A DNA stretch of 64,000 bases from CAWAVN01 sp963844315 (GCA_963844315.1 CAWJOC010000014.1:146450-210449), one strand, 5' to 3'; shown: positions 30,208-41,663, counted from the stretch's first letter. Program-made: numbers and translations. The notes: a model not told the origin generated them from the sequence alone.

Positions 30208-30729
30208 CTACTTGAGCGCATGACCCACATCGTTGTGGCAATGGTAGCACGACAAGGTTTCCCCGCCTTTTGTGGCGGGCAGCATTTCATGCACGAAATC
30301 CTGATGGCAATGCAGGCAGCCATTCTGCGTGACCCGGCGGTTTCGCGGCTTGATCTGGATCGGGTCGTGAAAGTTATCCAGCGTGAACGCCACCGAATGA
30401 AAGAACCCGTTGTCGGCCTTAGTGAACAACTTGCCCACGAAGTTGTGGGGCAAATGGCAGTCGTTGCACACCGCGACTTGATGATGGCTGGACTTCTGCC
30501 AGGAATCCATGTGGTCCTGCATCACGTGGCAGTTGACGCAGCCTTTGGGATCGCTGCTGAAATAGCTCGCCCCTTTGGCATAGCCAAACGTAAACGTCCC
30601 CACGCCCAATAGAATCCCCAGCATGACCCCCGTAAGAATCAGCAAAACCCGTGGCCAGGTGAGTTGTTTCCAGCGCTTTCTCAGCCCGGATTGGGGTGGG
30701 GATGAGGCGAGAGTTGGTTTGTCATTCAT
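30208..30729 (-). CDS. nrfH: Cytochrome c nitrite reductase small subunit (NapC/NirT family)
   Basis: About 173 residues with a single N-terminal membrane helix (VLLILTGVMLGILLGVGTFTF) and four c-haem motifs: CVNCH, CNDCH, CLHCH and CYHCH. NrfH takes electrons from menaquinol and passes them to NrfA. The ATG at 30729 gives a normal length; an upstream frame to 30783 overlaps a repeat. It is directly upstream of nrfA. Confidence 0.93.
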   Translation of the reverse strand: MNDKPTLASSPPQSGLRKRWKQLTWPRVLLILTGVMLGILLGVGTFTFGYAKGASYFSSDPKGCVNCHVMQDHMDSWQKSSHHQVAVCNDCHLPHNFVGKLFTKADNGFFHSVAFTLDNFHDPIQIKPRNRRVTQNGCLHCHQDFVHEMLPATKGGETLSCYHCHNDVGHALK

Positions 30730-30758
30730 ACCTATCGGCTCCCCGCCATGAGAAGAAA

Positions 30759-30825
30759 GAGCCGCGCACGAAGCCCGTGGCATTTCGCGTCACTGCCACT
30801 TCACCGCTGACTTCGTGCGCGGCTC
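30759..30825. repeat. Inverted repeat, family 2 (GAGCCGCGCACGAAG), copy A
   Basis: Outer arms GAGCCGCGCACGAAG (30759-30773) and its exact complement (30811-30825) with a 37-base interior. It lies just upstream of nrfH. Copies B and C are at 44548-44601 and 45501-45555. Confidence 0.85.
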
Positions 30826-30838
30826 CTCTCTGAAATCG

Positions 30839-33800
30839 CTACTCCGAAATGCGGATCACTTCAATCGCGTTTAAGAGCGGCATTTGTTCGGTCGTGGGAT
30901 TATCATTGGCAGGAACCAGTTCAATTGTCAAATCCTTTTCGACGGCGATGCCATCGAACTCTTGGACCGTGGCGTTTGCGGGGACGGTAAACCCTTCCGC
31001 AAGAGTTTTGCCTTGAAGTTTGATGTCGAAGGTTCTGCCGGTGTTTTTGGGGTCGGCGAAATAGAGGCGGACTTTATAGGTGGCGGGCTTGTCGTCCTCA
31101 CCCAAGAGCGGCAGCTTGCACTTTTTGAGACCATTGGCGTAGGAGGTGTAAAGCCAATCGGTTTCGGCCCCTTGGACCATTGTGGATTGTTCGCCCGGGT
31201 TTTCGAAGCCGCCGCCGGGGAAGAATTCCGGCTCGATGTTGATGTTGACTTCGAGGCTTGTCGGTTTATACGGCTTGGGCCGGGGATAGCTGATCCAAAG
31301 CTGGTCGCGGGCGTCTTTGCGGTCGCCGGGAGCGGCGAGGTTTAATGCCATGTGCTCGACCGGCGTGTTGGCTCCGGTGGTGCTGTAGATCGTCCAAGGC
31401 CGGCGGGCGTCGCGCGGCTCTAGCGTGATGGTTGAAGCAATCGAGAACTGGCACACGCAACCGGCGCTGGCTTCGGGGATCATCACCAAGCCGTTCGCGG
31501 GGATCATGTTGATCCAGCAGCCCAGACGATGCCCGGAGAAGTGCTGCGTCCCATCATCGGCATCCAGGTCGTAAAACCCGGTCGAGCCTGAGCGGAACAT
31601 CAGCATGCTCGGTGTACCGGTGAGCATCCCGCAGTGATGGCCCGTCCGCATGATGCTCCAAGGGACTTGTTCGCCCGTGAGCGGGTGCGGGCGGGTTTTG
31701 ATCTCGCCGGTATAAAGGTCGTAGCTCCAAGGCTCGGCGATGATCTGGTCTTCCAGAATGATCGGGCGGTGGCGGTAGTTGGCATCCTTGGCCCAAAGTT
31801 TATGGCCATCCTCCGCCGAGAGGCACACCAGCCGCCTTTTGGCAAACTCGCCCTCGATGAATTGCTGCCAATAGTGCCCGTTGGCGTTGGCTCCGCAAAG
31901 GACCAGGGTGTTGTTGTGATACAGCATCGTCAGTTGCCCGCCGCCGGTGCCGATGACGCTGCAATCGGTGACATCCACCGGCGTTTCCCAAAGCTTTTCG
32001 CCGGTCGCCGCATCGAGGCCCACGGCCAGCCTTGCATCCTGGCGTTTCATGCGGTCTTCGGCGAGCTTTGGCAACTTCGCCTGAGAGTTTGGCGAGTTCG
32101 GTTTTGTCTTCATCCAGAAGGGCCTGGCGTTGTTCCGGCGTCAAAGTGCTATCAATCAAATACGCCCGGCCCGGTCCCAAGGCGATGGTATGATGCACAA
32201 TGCTTTTGCCTTGGTACTTCCAGAGAAGCTTTCCGGTTTTGACGTCAATCGCAAAGAGCACATCGGTGGCATCTTCATAAAGCCGGCCCCGGCGGCGGAG
32301 TTGCTGTTCCACTTCCGTACGGACGGTCGAAGTGCCAAAAAGCCTGCCCTCTTGATACGCCAAGTAGCCCCATTCGCGATTCTCCCGATGACCTTCGGGC
32401 AGCTTGTGCGTGGCGACAAGTTCGCCGGTCGCGGCATCGATTTGCTCGACGACATCCCGGACCATCACGAACACGAAATCCTCCGTGCCCACAAGGTTGC
32501 CGGGGTTTTGGTTTTGAAAGACCCCGGTGCGGAAGGCTTTGGAGTTGTCGCGTTCCCAGAGGAACTGGCCGTTGTAGGCATCGTAAGCCATGATGGTGCT
32601 TTCGCCCTGCACGATCAACCGGCCATTAACCGCCAAGGGACCGACGGCTCCATCGTGACGGTTGACCATTTCGCCCGGCCCCGGATCGCCGTACCACAAC
32701 ACGCCCAGCCCGCCCTTGATGCGGTAATCTTCCGTGGTGGCGATGTTCCCGGCGTTGGCGTAAAGGTGCGTCCATTCGCCCGCCCCGGGCAGCTTATTGC
32801 GGGTCAACGTGGCGAATGATCCAATCGCGTTGAGCGAAGCCTGGTCGGTCAACTTCGTCCCGGCCAGCCAGTCGCCCAGCGTATCGATGGTGAGATTGGC
32901 CTTTGGTTTTAGCGTCCCGGTCCAAAGCACGATCTTCCCGCCGCAGGGTTTCAGGTGCCGGCCAATCGCTTCGGGATCGCCTGGCATTTCGCCGGTGGCG
33001 ATCAAGGTATCCGACACGATGAGGTTCGCAAAATAATTGGAATACGGAATCGCGGAGAGATCCCCTTGATGGATCGTCACCCGCGAACCATAAAGCCCAT
33101 CGGCCAATAGCTTCTTGCGGGCGGCTTCAACTTTTTGGGCGTCGGGTTCGATGCCGTAGATTTGCAGGTCGCAATTGAATGCCAAGGCTCTGGCGAGTTC
33201 GCCGGTTTCCGCCCCGACGACGAGACAAAAGCCCGCGCGAATCTTCGCCGCGTTTAAGAGCTCCTTGGCGGCTTTGTCGTAGGTTTCGTTCTTGGGAACG
33301 TCTGCGATCTGCGAACCGGCCTGGGCGACAGCCCCTCCGGCATTCGAAAAGACGTGGATACTGCCCTCGGTCGTGCTGACGATGAGATGCCCGTTGGCCA
33401 CGGCCAGCCCGCTGGCGTCGCCATTGACCTTGGCGGTCCAGACTTCCTTGCCGGTGGCGATGTCGAAGGCATCTACGCGGCCACTCCCACCGGCTATCAA
33501 AACATGGTCCGCGAGGATCAATTCCCCTTCGGAAGCGGAAGGCGTTTTCCAAGCCACGCCGGTTTCCGCCAGTTCCGAGAGCGTTTTCATGACCTCGGCA
33601 TACTCGATGCGATCCTTGGCAAGATCGGGGCCGGGCGTGCGGACTTTTTTCGCGAGTTCCTCAGCCTTGGCTTCGAGTTCCATCCGTTCCCTGCTGGCGG
33701 CGAGGTACGTTTTGCGGTCGATCTTCAAAATCTGCGTGCCAGTGGCGAGATAGGCATCATCGCCGGAGATCGCGACTTGATGGGCGTCCATCCAACCGTG

Positions 33801-34724
33801 GCCGGATTTTCCCGTCTCTTCATCCAAGGCGACGTAAACGTGCTCGCCGCCGGTGTAGAGTTGGCCATCGGCCAGAATCGCCCGCGTGCCGCCGACCACG
33901 CCATCCTTTCGCCAACTGAGCGTGGGCTTCGTGCGGATTTCGCCGGTCTTGCGGTCGAGCATCGCGGGCAGCGACCGGCCCGAAGGCACGAACAAGTTGT
34001 TATCGTTGGCCAGCAAATAGCCTTGCGGGGACAGATCATTCCGGCCCGCATCGGTTTCGCTGATGTTATCCCGCTTCCAGACTGTCTTCCCGGTCTTGGC
34101 ATCGACGGCATAAAGATAAACGTCCTCATGCGGAAAGATGCCCGCGCCGAAATACGCTAGCCCATCGGCAATCGTAATCCCCGTCCGCACCGGCCAGCGG
34201 GAGATCATGTTCCCGCGCGCGAGCAGCCATTCCTCCACGGGACCGGGCCTGAGTTTCCAAAGCAGCTTTCCATCGGAGGCATCCAAGGCATAAGCGAAGC
34301 CGTCGTCGGAGCCAAAGTAAACTTTCCCTTCCCAAACCGTGGGAGCCAACCGAATGGGCGCTCCGGTGGGGAAGGACCAAACCGGATTTCCGGATTTGAG
34401 GTCAAAACAGTGCAGATGATGATCCACCGAGGAACCGAAATACAATCGCTCTCCGACCACGGCGACCTGAAACGTGTCATCATAATTATCGCGATGCCTT
34501 AACAGATGACCTTCGATGATGCGGCCATCCGGTCCCGCCCAGGCGGTCTTGGGCGGAGCGGGAGCCTGATACACCCACGCCTCTTTTAGCGGGAGCGAAA
34601 GCCGTTCCGCCGTCGCCCCTTGCCGGGTGTTATCGTGCCGGTACGTCGGCCAATCCTCGGCTTGGGCAAAATTCGCGCAGCTCACCGTGAGGACGACAAG
34701 CATCGTGGGGAGCGGAAATTTCAT
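30839..34724 (-). CDS. Secreted PQQ-type beta-propeller with embedded methyltransferase-like domain and C-terminal malectin-like domain, one frameshift
   Basis: About 1,294 residues with a signal peptide (MKFPLPTMLVVLTVSCANFAQA). Many PQQ-type repeats are visible (YFGSDDGFAYALDASDGKLLWK, LYAVDAKTGKTVWKRD, DAFDIATGKEVWTAKV, FAIDVKTGKLLWKYQG). Residues about 490-600 are a class I SAM-methyltransferase-like fold (FCLVVGAETGELARAL...YGIEPDAQKVEAARKKL...HLKPCGGKIVLWTG). The C-terminus resembles malectin (KVRLYFADPKNTGRTFDIKLQ...LNAIEVIRISE). Frames join at 32067-32069 by removing one A, giving SGEVAKLAEDRMKRQ. It probably acts in the periplasm. The methyltransferase-like part may be non-catalytic, since the glycine loop is VGAETGE. 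GAGGAA supports the start. Confidence 0.82.
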
Positions 34725-34741
34725 GCAGGGGTTCCTCAATA

Positions 34742-34766
34742 GGCGAGCGTGGGGCGTCAGCCCCAT
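34742..34766. repeat. REP-like element, family 5, left copy
   Basis: GGCGAGCGTGGGGCGTCAGC with inner hairpin GGGGC-GTCA-GCCCC. An inverted copy lies at 35482-35505; together they bracket the methyltransferase gene at 34796-35464. Confidence 0.8.
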
Positions 34767-34795
34767 GATTAGTTTCAGATTGTCTCAAACTCCCG

Positions 34796-35464
34796 TTACC
34801 GGGAAATCTCGGCGGTTTTTTCGGCAGCTTTTAAGTGTTGCACCCAGGCGGGAGGCAGGTTGACGAAGACCCAGCTTTGACGGACACGGTGTTGTTTCAG
34901 GTAAGGAAAGATAATCTCGTCCAAACTTCGCATCCGCCGCTTTTCCTCAAATGCGCCGACGTATTTGCGGATCGAGCGGACATACATGTATTCAAAATAA
35001 CTGAGCGTCCCGCCGGGAGCCAGCAGGCGGAAATAACACTCGAAAATTTCACGAACCAGGTCCGAGGAAAAATTGTTGAGGGGCAGCCCGGAGATGATGA
35101 AGTCGTAAGGAGCCTCGCTCGCATATTCCTGGAGGGGCAGCATGTGAACCTGGGATTGGTCACAGACCCGCTTGTAATCCCGGTGCGTTTGAAAGCGGTC
35201 TTTGAGCAGATTGGCGAAGGTTTCGTTAAGTTCCACCAAATCGAAACGGTCGTCTGGGCGAATTAACTTCACGATCGACCGCGTCACGGCTCCCGTGCCG
35301 GGACCAATCTCCAAGATCCGTTTCGGCAGTCCATCTGATTGGCGCAGGACCTGCTTCATTGGCCCCGTCATCGCGGACGCCAGAAACCGGCTGCTGGGCG
35401 CAATCGCCCCGGTGGTTTTGAACCGCTGCCTGAACTGCTGAAAAAACGTCAAATGATCCCGCAC
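34796..35464 (-). CDS. PmtA-like phospholipid N-methyltransferase / rRNA dimethylase-type methyltransferase
   Basis: 222 residues. It starts with a GTG (RDHLTFFQQFRQRFKTTGAI) preceded by AAGG. The SAM motif is RILEIGPGTGAVTRSIV, followed by FDLVELNETFA and DFIISGLPLNNFSSDLVREIF. The APSSRFLASAM segment and the SGLPLNNF motif fit bacterial phosphatidylethanolamine N-methyltransferases of the PmtA type. It would methylate a lipid head group at the membrane. It is flanked by two PQQ-propeller genes in the same direction that carry their own methyltransferase-like domains. Confidence 0.75.
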   Translation of the reverse strand: MRDHLTFFQQFRQRFKTTGAIAPSSRFLASAMTGPMKQVLRQSDGLPKRILEIGPGTGAVTRSIVKLIRPDDRFDLVELNETFANLLKDRFQTHRDYKRVCDQSQVHMLPLQEYASEAPYDFIISGLPLNNFSSDLVREIFECYFRLLAPGGTLSYFEYMYVRSIRKYVGAFEEKRRMRSLDEIIFPYLKQHRVRQSWVFVNLPPAWVQHLKAAEKTAEISR

Positions 35465-35481
35465 ACTTGCACCTTACTTCT

Positions 35482-35505
35482 CATGGGGCTGACGCCCCAC
35501 GCTCG
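35482..35505. repeat. REP-like element, family 5, right copy (inverted)
   Basis: CATGGGGCTGACGCCCCACG and following bases, the reverse complement of the 34742-34766 copy. It lies between the stop of the large PQQ gene (35519) and the start of the methyltransferase gene (35464). Confidence 0.8.
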
Positions 35506-35518
35506 TCTCTTTCTCCCT

Positions 35519-38500
35519 CTACTTCGTCGGCGACAGGCACATGACTTCGCCGTTGATGTTGGCCACGAACAAATGGCCGTTCGCCGCCGCGAGGCCGTCC
35601 CACACGGGCAGGGCATCCAACGAAAGTTCGCTTAGTGTCTTGCCATCCGCCACCGAGACCGCGATGAGTTTCGCCCCGCGCTGGCCGTTGAACGAGGCAT
35701 CTTGCTGGGTTAAGGCTTCTTGAATGCGGGGGTCGCCCGCGCGCAGCCGCTCGAACGCCGCTTCTTCATCCAAGACATCCGGCGGACCCATGACGAACAG
35801 CGTCTTATCCGCAATCGCAATGCCTTGGGCGATCAAAGGCACATCGCGGTTCCAATGCCGGACCACAAGGCTGGCGGGTCCTGGTTGATTGTTCGCCGCG
35901 TAACCCGCTCTCACGCGGGCCTGGCCGTTGAACTGTAAGCCTTGATCGAATTTCCCTTTCACGGCGGTTGCGCCGGTGATGGTTCCATCGTTTCGTTGGC
36001 CGGAGGCATCTTCCGCTTTGCCGTTATCGAAGGAATACTGAAGCACAACCGCGCTCGGCTGAGCGATAGCCCCCCGGTCCGCAAATCGCTTGGCGGCTTC
36101 CTCCGCGGTGATCGCCGCGTGATAAATGCGGACTTCATCAATCACGCCTGTGAAGGGCAATGGGCTTTGATAGTTGCCGACCGAGCCGTTTTCATCCGCG
36201 CCGATTTCGGTGGTTTGCTTTGGCTCCGTGGGGATGAGTTTTTCGACCGTGCCGCTGCCGGCGAGTTTGCCATTCACGTAGAGACTGAGCTTTTTATCCT
36301 CGCCCAACGTGCCGACGAGATGCACCCACTTGTTGAGGGTTTGGTTCTCGGCTTGGGCCGTGGAGATTTTGCTCTCGGAGCGCACCACGAAGGCGGGTTT
36401 GCCTTGCTGAATGATGAGGGCATAGCCATTCTGCGGGCCGCCGCGCGAGACAATTACGCCGTTGGGCCGCTCAGCATTGACCCAGGCTTCCACGGTGATC
36501 GCTTTGTTCGTGGGATCAAGGCTTGGGGCGTTGGCGATTTTCACCAATGTCCCGGCGGCTCCCGCGGGATTGGCGTTGTTCGCGGCCCGGCCTCGGCGAA
36601 TCGCGGGCGTCACCGGCGGAACGGGCGGCTCCTTGCTGGTGGCGAAGAGCTGGTGCTCCATCGTTGTCGTCCACTTCAAGTATTCGGGCTTTCTGCCGAA
36701 GCCGTAGACGTTCGCCTCATCGAACGCCAAAAGCCTGCCGGCGGGGGCATATTTCCCGGCTTGATAGTAGCCATTGTGCCCGCCCGCGAAACTTCGGCCA
36801 AAGACCCAATAGGAGCGGTGGAAATAGGTGTCATCCAAAAAGCCGGTGGGCGAAAACAGATGCTCGCCCTCGCCGCGCTGCGTGCCGCCCTGTTTGGCGG
36901 CATCGCCGGAGTGCGGAGCGATTTCCTCGCGCTCGCCCTCGAGATTGAACCGTTGCGACCGCATGAAGACGTACTTGTCATCGCTCGAAAGCACATCGGC
37001 CAGGCCCGTGGGCATTTGCAGGGTCTGGAGAAGCGTCTGAAGGTTAAGGCCGGTTGCGGGATCCTTTTCGTCGATGTTGTGTTCCGAGATCTTCTTGCCG
37101 GTCTTGGCATCGAGCCGCAACAGACGCAGGCCCTGATCCAGATAGTTGGACCGCCCCGCGACGAACCACGCAATACCATCCCTAACCAAGATCGTGCCAT
37201 GCACCGGCCAGACGGATTCAAGTTGTTCGAGTGCGAACAGCCTCTGGTCCCGCGGAAGCCCCGGTAACGCCAGATGAGTTCGCCCGTGTCCGCCGTCACG
37301 CAATACGCAAAGCCATCGGCGGACCCGAACAGCGCCCGGCCTTCAAAAATCGTCGGCGGAGTGTCGATCCGTCCGCCGGTGGTGTAACTCCAAAGGACTT
37401 CGCCGGTTTTTTCATCCAGGGCGTGAAGCGTATGGGCATCGACCTGGGCGACGTAGAGTTTTCCATTCGCGATGGAGACCGGACTCAACCGCCCGCCGAG
37501 TTTCGTCTTCCAACCGGTTTTCAATTCGGCGGCCACCGGCGTTGTCGTGCGACTGCTGCGGGAAGCATCGTGCCGATACGTGGGCCAATCGCCTTTGCTA
37601 ATTTCGGAAGAAATCATCGTCTCAAAAGCCGGACCTCTTTCCAGGCGGGTTTCTTCGTCAATCTCCTTGGGGACTTCCCGTGATGGTGATGCCGGGGCGA
37701 GGGCATTGAAGCCGAACAGCTTGGCTTCGGGATAGCAGAAGCAATCGTGCGGCGGGGTGTAGAGCAGCCCATTCGCGGGCATCACGCCGTAGAGACAACC
37801 GCCTCTGACCCAGTGATGGATCTCCCAATCCTTCTTTTTGAGATCGACGAATTCCACGCCCGTCCGCGACGACATCACAAACTTATCGGTCGCCTTGGAG
37901 ATGTAGCAGCGGTGGTGGAACCAATAGGTGTTCTCGTCCGGCGGGAACTCGACTTTGACTTCGCCCGTCTTGGGATCGCGTCCCGTCAGGACGCCAGAGT
38001 CGCCGGTGCGGGTATTGGGCGAGTTCCACACGAGGCCGTTGGCGACCATCAAATCTTCGGGCGATTCGTAGCCGGATTTGGAATGCGGAGCGGTCCACAG
38101 CGTTTCGCCGGTTTTGTTATTGAAGCTATACATGTTCCCATCGCCGCCCGCGAACAGGACCACGTCTTTATACAGGATCAAACGCGGGCCGAAGTTGGTG
38201 GTCACATTGTCCTTGTGCTTGACCGGGGAACTCGACCACATCTCCTCGCCGGTTTTGCGGTCCAGGCACACGACTTTCTCCCCATCGTGAAAGACCACGC
38301 TTTTATCGTTGGCGGTGAGCGAAAGCGGAGCCATCACCGTTTTCTTGGTCCACAGCGTTTTGCCGGACTCGGTGTTGACGGCCACGACTTCGCGGGGCTT
38401 TTTGTTCCAATGGAATTCCGTGCCTTCGCGGACCCGCTTTTGGTCGCCGGTGTTGAACTCGGGTTTGAAGTCGGCCAATGGGATTCTCTCCTTGTTGACC

Positions 38501-39438
38501 AAAAGGAACAAATCGCCATTGGATTCGATGACTTCCTCGGCAGGGCCGGCCTCTGTGAAGGTCTTGATTTCCTCTCCGGTGGCGGCATCGAGAATGGTCG
38601 CCGGTTCTTCGAGACCCAAAGTGATATAAACCCGGTCGCCCGTGGCCACCAATCGCCTGGCCAATTGGGTGGGGCCGCTTTTTAGAGGATACAAATGCGG
38701 CTGCCAGCTTTTCAACGGTTTTTTCCAGAGGATCACGCCGTTGAAGGCATCGCGGGCAATCAGGGTCCATTTGGGCGGAAGCTCAATCGAAATCCGCGAG
38801 CCTTCATCCATGACGTAGAAAATGCGGCCCTGGGCGGAAACGAGAGCGCTCATGCTGGCCATGCGGTCGTGATGCCGCGACCAGCGAGGATTGCCCAGCC
38901 ATTGCAAATGCCTCGGGGGGCCGACTACATCATCATGCGCCACCGCGTTTCCGCCAGCGTCATGCAGGAAGTGGGTCCATTCATCAATGTTCTTCGGCCA
39001 GGGCTTCGTGGACTTCTTCCATTCGCCGTCGGTAAGGATGTACGCCACGCCGCGCGGAGCCAAGACCCTTTGGACTTCCTCCATCGGAATGCCCTGGAGA
39101 TCCTCCGCGACGAAAAGATTCACCAACTGGTCGATGTAAGGCAGTTGGTCGCCTTTCAGGAGATCCACCGCGACTTCGCCATAAACGCCTTTCGCAAGGA
39201 TCGCTTTGCGGGCGGCTTCGACCTGTTTGGGATCGCGGCTTAAGCCGTGGACCTGATAACGCTCATTCACCCTTAACGCGGAAGTGAGTTCGCCATCGCC
39301 CGCGCCCAGATGAACAATGAACCCGCCTTTAACGCCGGTGGCTTCGAGGATGGCTTCTGCCGATGGTGTTTGGGCATTCGTGGATCCCAAGACCGTAAGA
39401 ACCATCAATCCGGCAAATACAAAAACCTTAGGCGACAT
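35519..39438 (-). CDS. Secreted methyltransferase-like/PQQ-propeller/LamG giant protein, one homopolymer frameshift
   Basis: About 1,306 residues with a signal peptide at 1-23. Residues about 30-130 are a SAM-methyltransferase-like domain (GGFIVHLGAGDGELTSALR...VQRVLAPRGVAYILTDGEWKK). PQQ-type repeats follow (ARDAFNGVILWKK, VAVNTESGKTLWTKK, CLDRKTGEEMWSSS, TGRDPKTGEVKVE, ALDEKTGEVLWSYT). Residues about 960-1130 form a LamG-type insert (ITVEAWVNAERPNGVIVSRGG...LYVNGKLAGSG...GVIDEVRIYHAAIT). A final propeller section ends DGLAAANGHLFVANINGEV. Frames join if CCCC (plus strand) at 37259-37262 is CCCCC, giving RGLPRDQRLFALEQLESVWP. AGGAG supports the start. It is predicted to be periplasmic or on the outer membrane. 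Confidence 0.83.
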
Positions 39439-39573
39439 GCCAACGCTCCTGGTCGAAGTGGGAGAAAAGTGATTCCCCCATTATGACCGCTCCACCCCGG
39501 AGAGCAAGCATCCGCCACAAACCTCAAGGCGATGGGTGTGGGTGTCATGAAAGTTGGTAGAAAATGGTTTGAC

Positions 39574-41027
39574 CTAACGCGGCATTGCCACAACCAAACA
39601 GCACAGAAATGTCCCTTCTCCCTGGGGGGACCACCCTCCGGGCGGTGCCCGGTGGCCGAAGGCCGGATGAGGGGGAGCGATAAAAGAGGGACGCCGATAT
39701 GACTTCGTCCGGGCACCACCCGAAAGGTGGTCCACCCTAGCCCTCTCCCCCAGGGGAGAGGGGACAAGAGGAGTGCCCCATTCGGGCGGAAGGTCATCTT
39801 TGAAGTGGCGAAGCATTTCCATAATGGCTTTACGCTCATCGGCGGGCATCTGATCGAACGGCGGCGGGGGACTTTTGGCGGAAAGGATCCGCCAGAGTTT
39901 CCCGTAAATCCGCTGTTTCACCGGGTCCGGCAGGCCATCAAACAGCGGCGTGTCGATCAGGTCGCTCAGGCGGTATTTGAACAGCCGGGTTTTGAGATCC
40001 CATTCCCTTAGCGATCGGCCCTTGGCCTCAACTCGGCCGCGTTTTTGAAACCAGCGGGCAAAGCCGGTGCTGCCTTGAACGGGTTCAGCCAGGGGAACCT
40101 CGTCGGCAAACAAGAGATGCCGGACCAATAGTTCCTCGGCATCGGACCGTTTCTTCAACCGGGCTTCGTGGCCCACGCGGATTATCAAATTCTGCCCTTG
40201 GACCTGATGGTGCAACAGCATTTGCGCGACGAGATCGCTGTGCATCGTCAAGTATTTCCCAGTCTCCAAAACGTGCGACAGATCCTGAACGTTGTTGGGC
40301 GAAGGGAGCAGGATCTCGGCGGGACCGGCTTTGGAATCGATAATGTTTCCGCGATGAGTCAAACGGCCATGCGTGCCGGTGACGTACCACCCGCCAAACC
40401 GTTTTTCAAAGGGCACCTCATCCGTGATTCGGGAATACCCGGAAAGCGGATGGCCTTCCCGGTCCGTCACAAATCCCCGCACCAATCCGCCGGGCACGCC
40501 GAGCGCGGATTGCCCCGCATGACAGGCAAGACATTGACTCTCCCGCTGGAAAGCCGGAGTGGCGGCGTCGGACGATTCCTTTTGATGGAGGGTATAAAAC
40601 ATCCAGCCTTTTTGCGGGTCCACCGCCGCGATTTCGAGCGCACCGCGCCCGGAACCCATGCCACGTAGCACTCTTCGTTGAAATACACCGCCCGAGGATT
40701 TGAGGGCGAAACCAACTTGGGATTGAGAGCCGTCTTGGAGAACGCCAGCATCTGGGACGTGGCCGAAATCTCCAGGGCCTTTAGCACCGAAGGCAAATAA
40801 CCCCGGTCCTCGTCCACCGAGAATTTGACCTCGCCCCGGTCCAACCGCGCTTGCAGTCTCGCGACGGCGTTTTGCGTGGCCTCGCCATAATAATCAATGG
40901 GCTGTTGGCCATAAGGCAGGCTGTCGTCCAGCTCAATCGCAACAACGGGATTCTGCAAAGGGCCTTCCGCGCGGATAATCCCCACTCCCAAGACGACAAT
41001 GACCAAGGTAACGAAAGAGTTCAGCAC
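39574..41027 (-). CDS. Exported mono-haem cytochrome c-like protein, one homopolymer frameshift
   Basis: An N-terminal signal (GTG start, LNSFVTLVIVVLGVGIIRAEG) is followed by a large domain with one c-haem site (RESQCLACHAGQSALG, residue about 150) and an outer region typical of long planctomycete mono-haem proteins. Adding one base to CCC (plus strand) at 40648-40650 gives VAWVPGRGALEIAAVDPQKG and joins the two frames. The final 55 or so codons read into repeat family 3 and are probably not original. A TTG at 41054 after GGAGG is an alternative start. It lies 98 bases downstream of a small membrane protein gene and may be in an operon with it. The electron partner is unknown. Confidence 0.72.
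39612..39766. repeat. Long imperfect inverted repeat, family 3, copy C
   Basis: CCCTTCTCCCTGGGGGGACC at the left and CCCTCTCCCCCAGGGGAGAG at the right, with GGTGCCCGG/CCGGGCACC inner arms. It is translated in the cytochrome frame, so it forms that gene's 3' end. Confidence 0.8.
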
Positions 41028-41124
41028 GAATGCGGATTGCTCCTGAACCTGCAAGCCGAACCTCCAACGACTGGTGTTGGGCCTCGAAATACAAGGACAA
41101 CGTGAGTCGCCAGCCTTGCGTGTT

Positions 41125-41469
41125 TCAAGGGCCTTCGATGTCGTCCACGGTTTTGGCGGGGAAGCGGGCGTCGAAATTGACCTTGATGACATAGCTGCGG
41201 AACTGCCCTTTCCAAGTATAAACATTCTGGCCCTTGCTCTCGGCCACTTCGGGAGAACCCTGGATGCTGTCCTGGAGCTGCGCCAACGGGAGGTCCTCCT
41301 CATTGGCCGCGCTCAGCAAATCCCGCCAGGCGACGCCGGTTTCGGTGGCCTCTGTCTTCTTTTGGTAATCCAAAACCGCCAAGACCAACACGACGCCCAG
41401 CGCGCCAAAAATCACGGTCCGAATCACCCAATCACGAGTTTTGCTTCCGGCAGGTTTGGAGTTGGCCAC
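41125..41469 (-). CDS. Single-span membrane protein of unknown function
   Basis: About 114 residues: a basic N-terminus, one membrane helix (VIRTVIFGALGVVLVLAVLDY), then a charged, outward domain containing YTWKGQFRSYVIKVNF. I do not recognise the family. A GTG at 41469 with AGGGAG about eight bases upstream is chosen over a TTG at 41490. It probably is co-transcribed with the cytochrome gene that follows. Confidence 0.6.
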   Translation of the reverse strand: MANSKPAGSKTRDWVIRTVIFGALGVVLVLAVLDYQKKTEATETGVAWRDLLSAANEEDLPLAQLQDSIQGSPEVAESKGQNVYTWKGQFRSYVIKVNFDARFPAKTVDDIEGP

Positions 41470-41663
41470 GCGAATGCTCCCTGGGGTCAAAAGGAAGATT
41501 GAACATCGAAGTATGCCACATCATAACCGCCATTTCCGATTTGGTGCTCCTTCAGAATCGAAATAATTCCCCAGCCGGGTTGAAAGTCCTCCCCCCTGTT
41601 CGCGTATGCTGGCGATATGGCGTGCGCTAATCTTTTTCCATTTCCCAACCCGGCAATTTCCTG

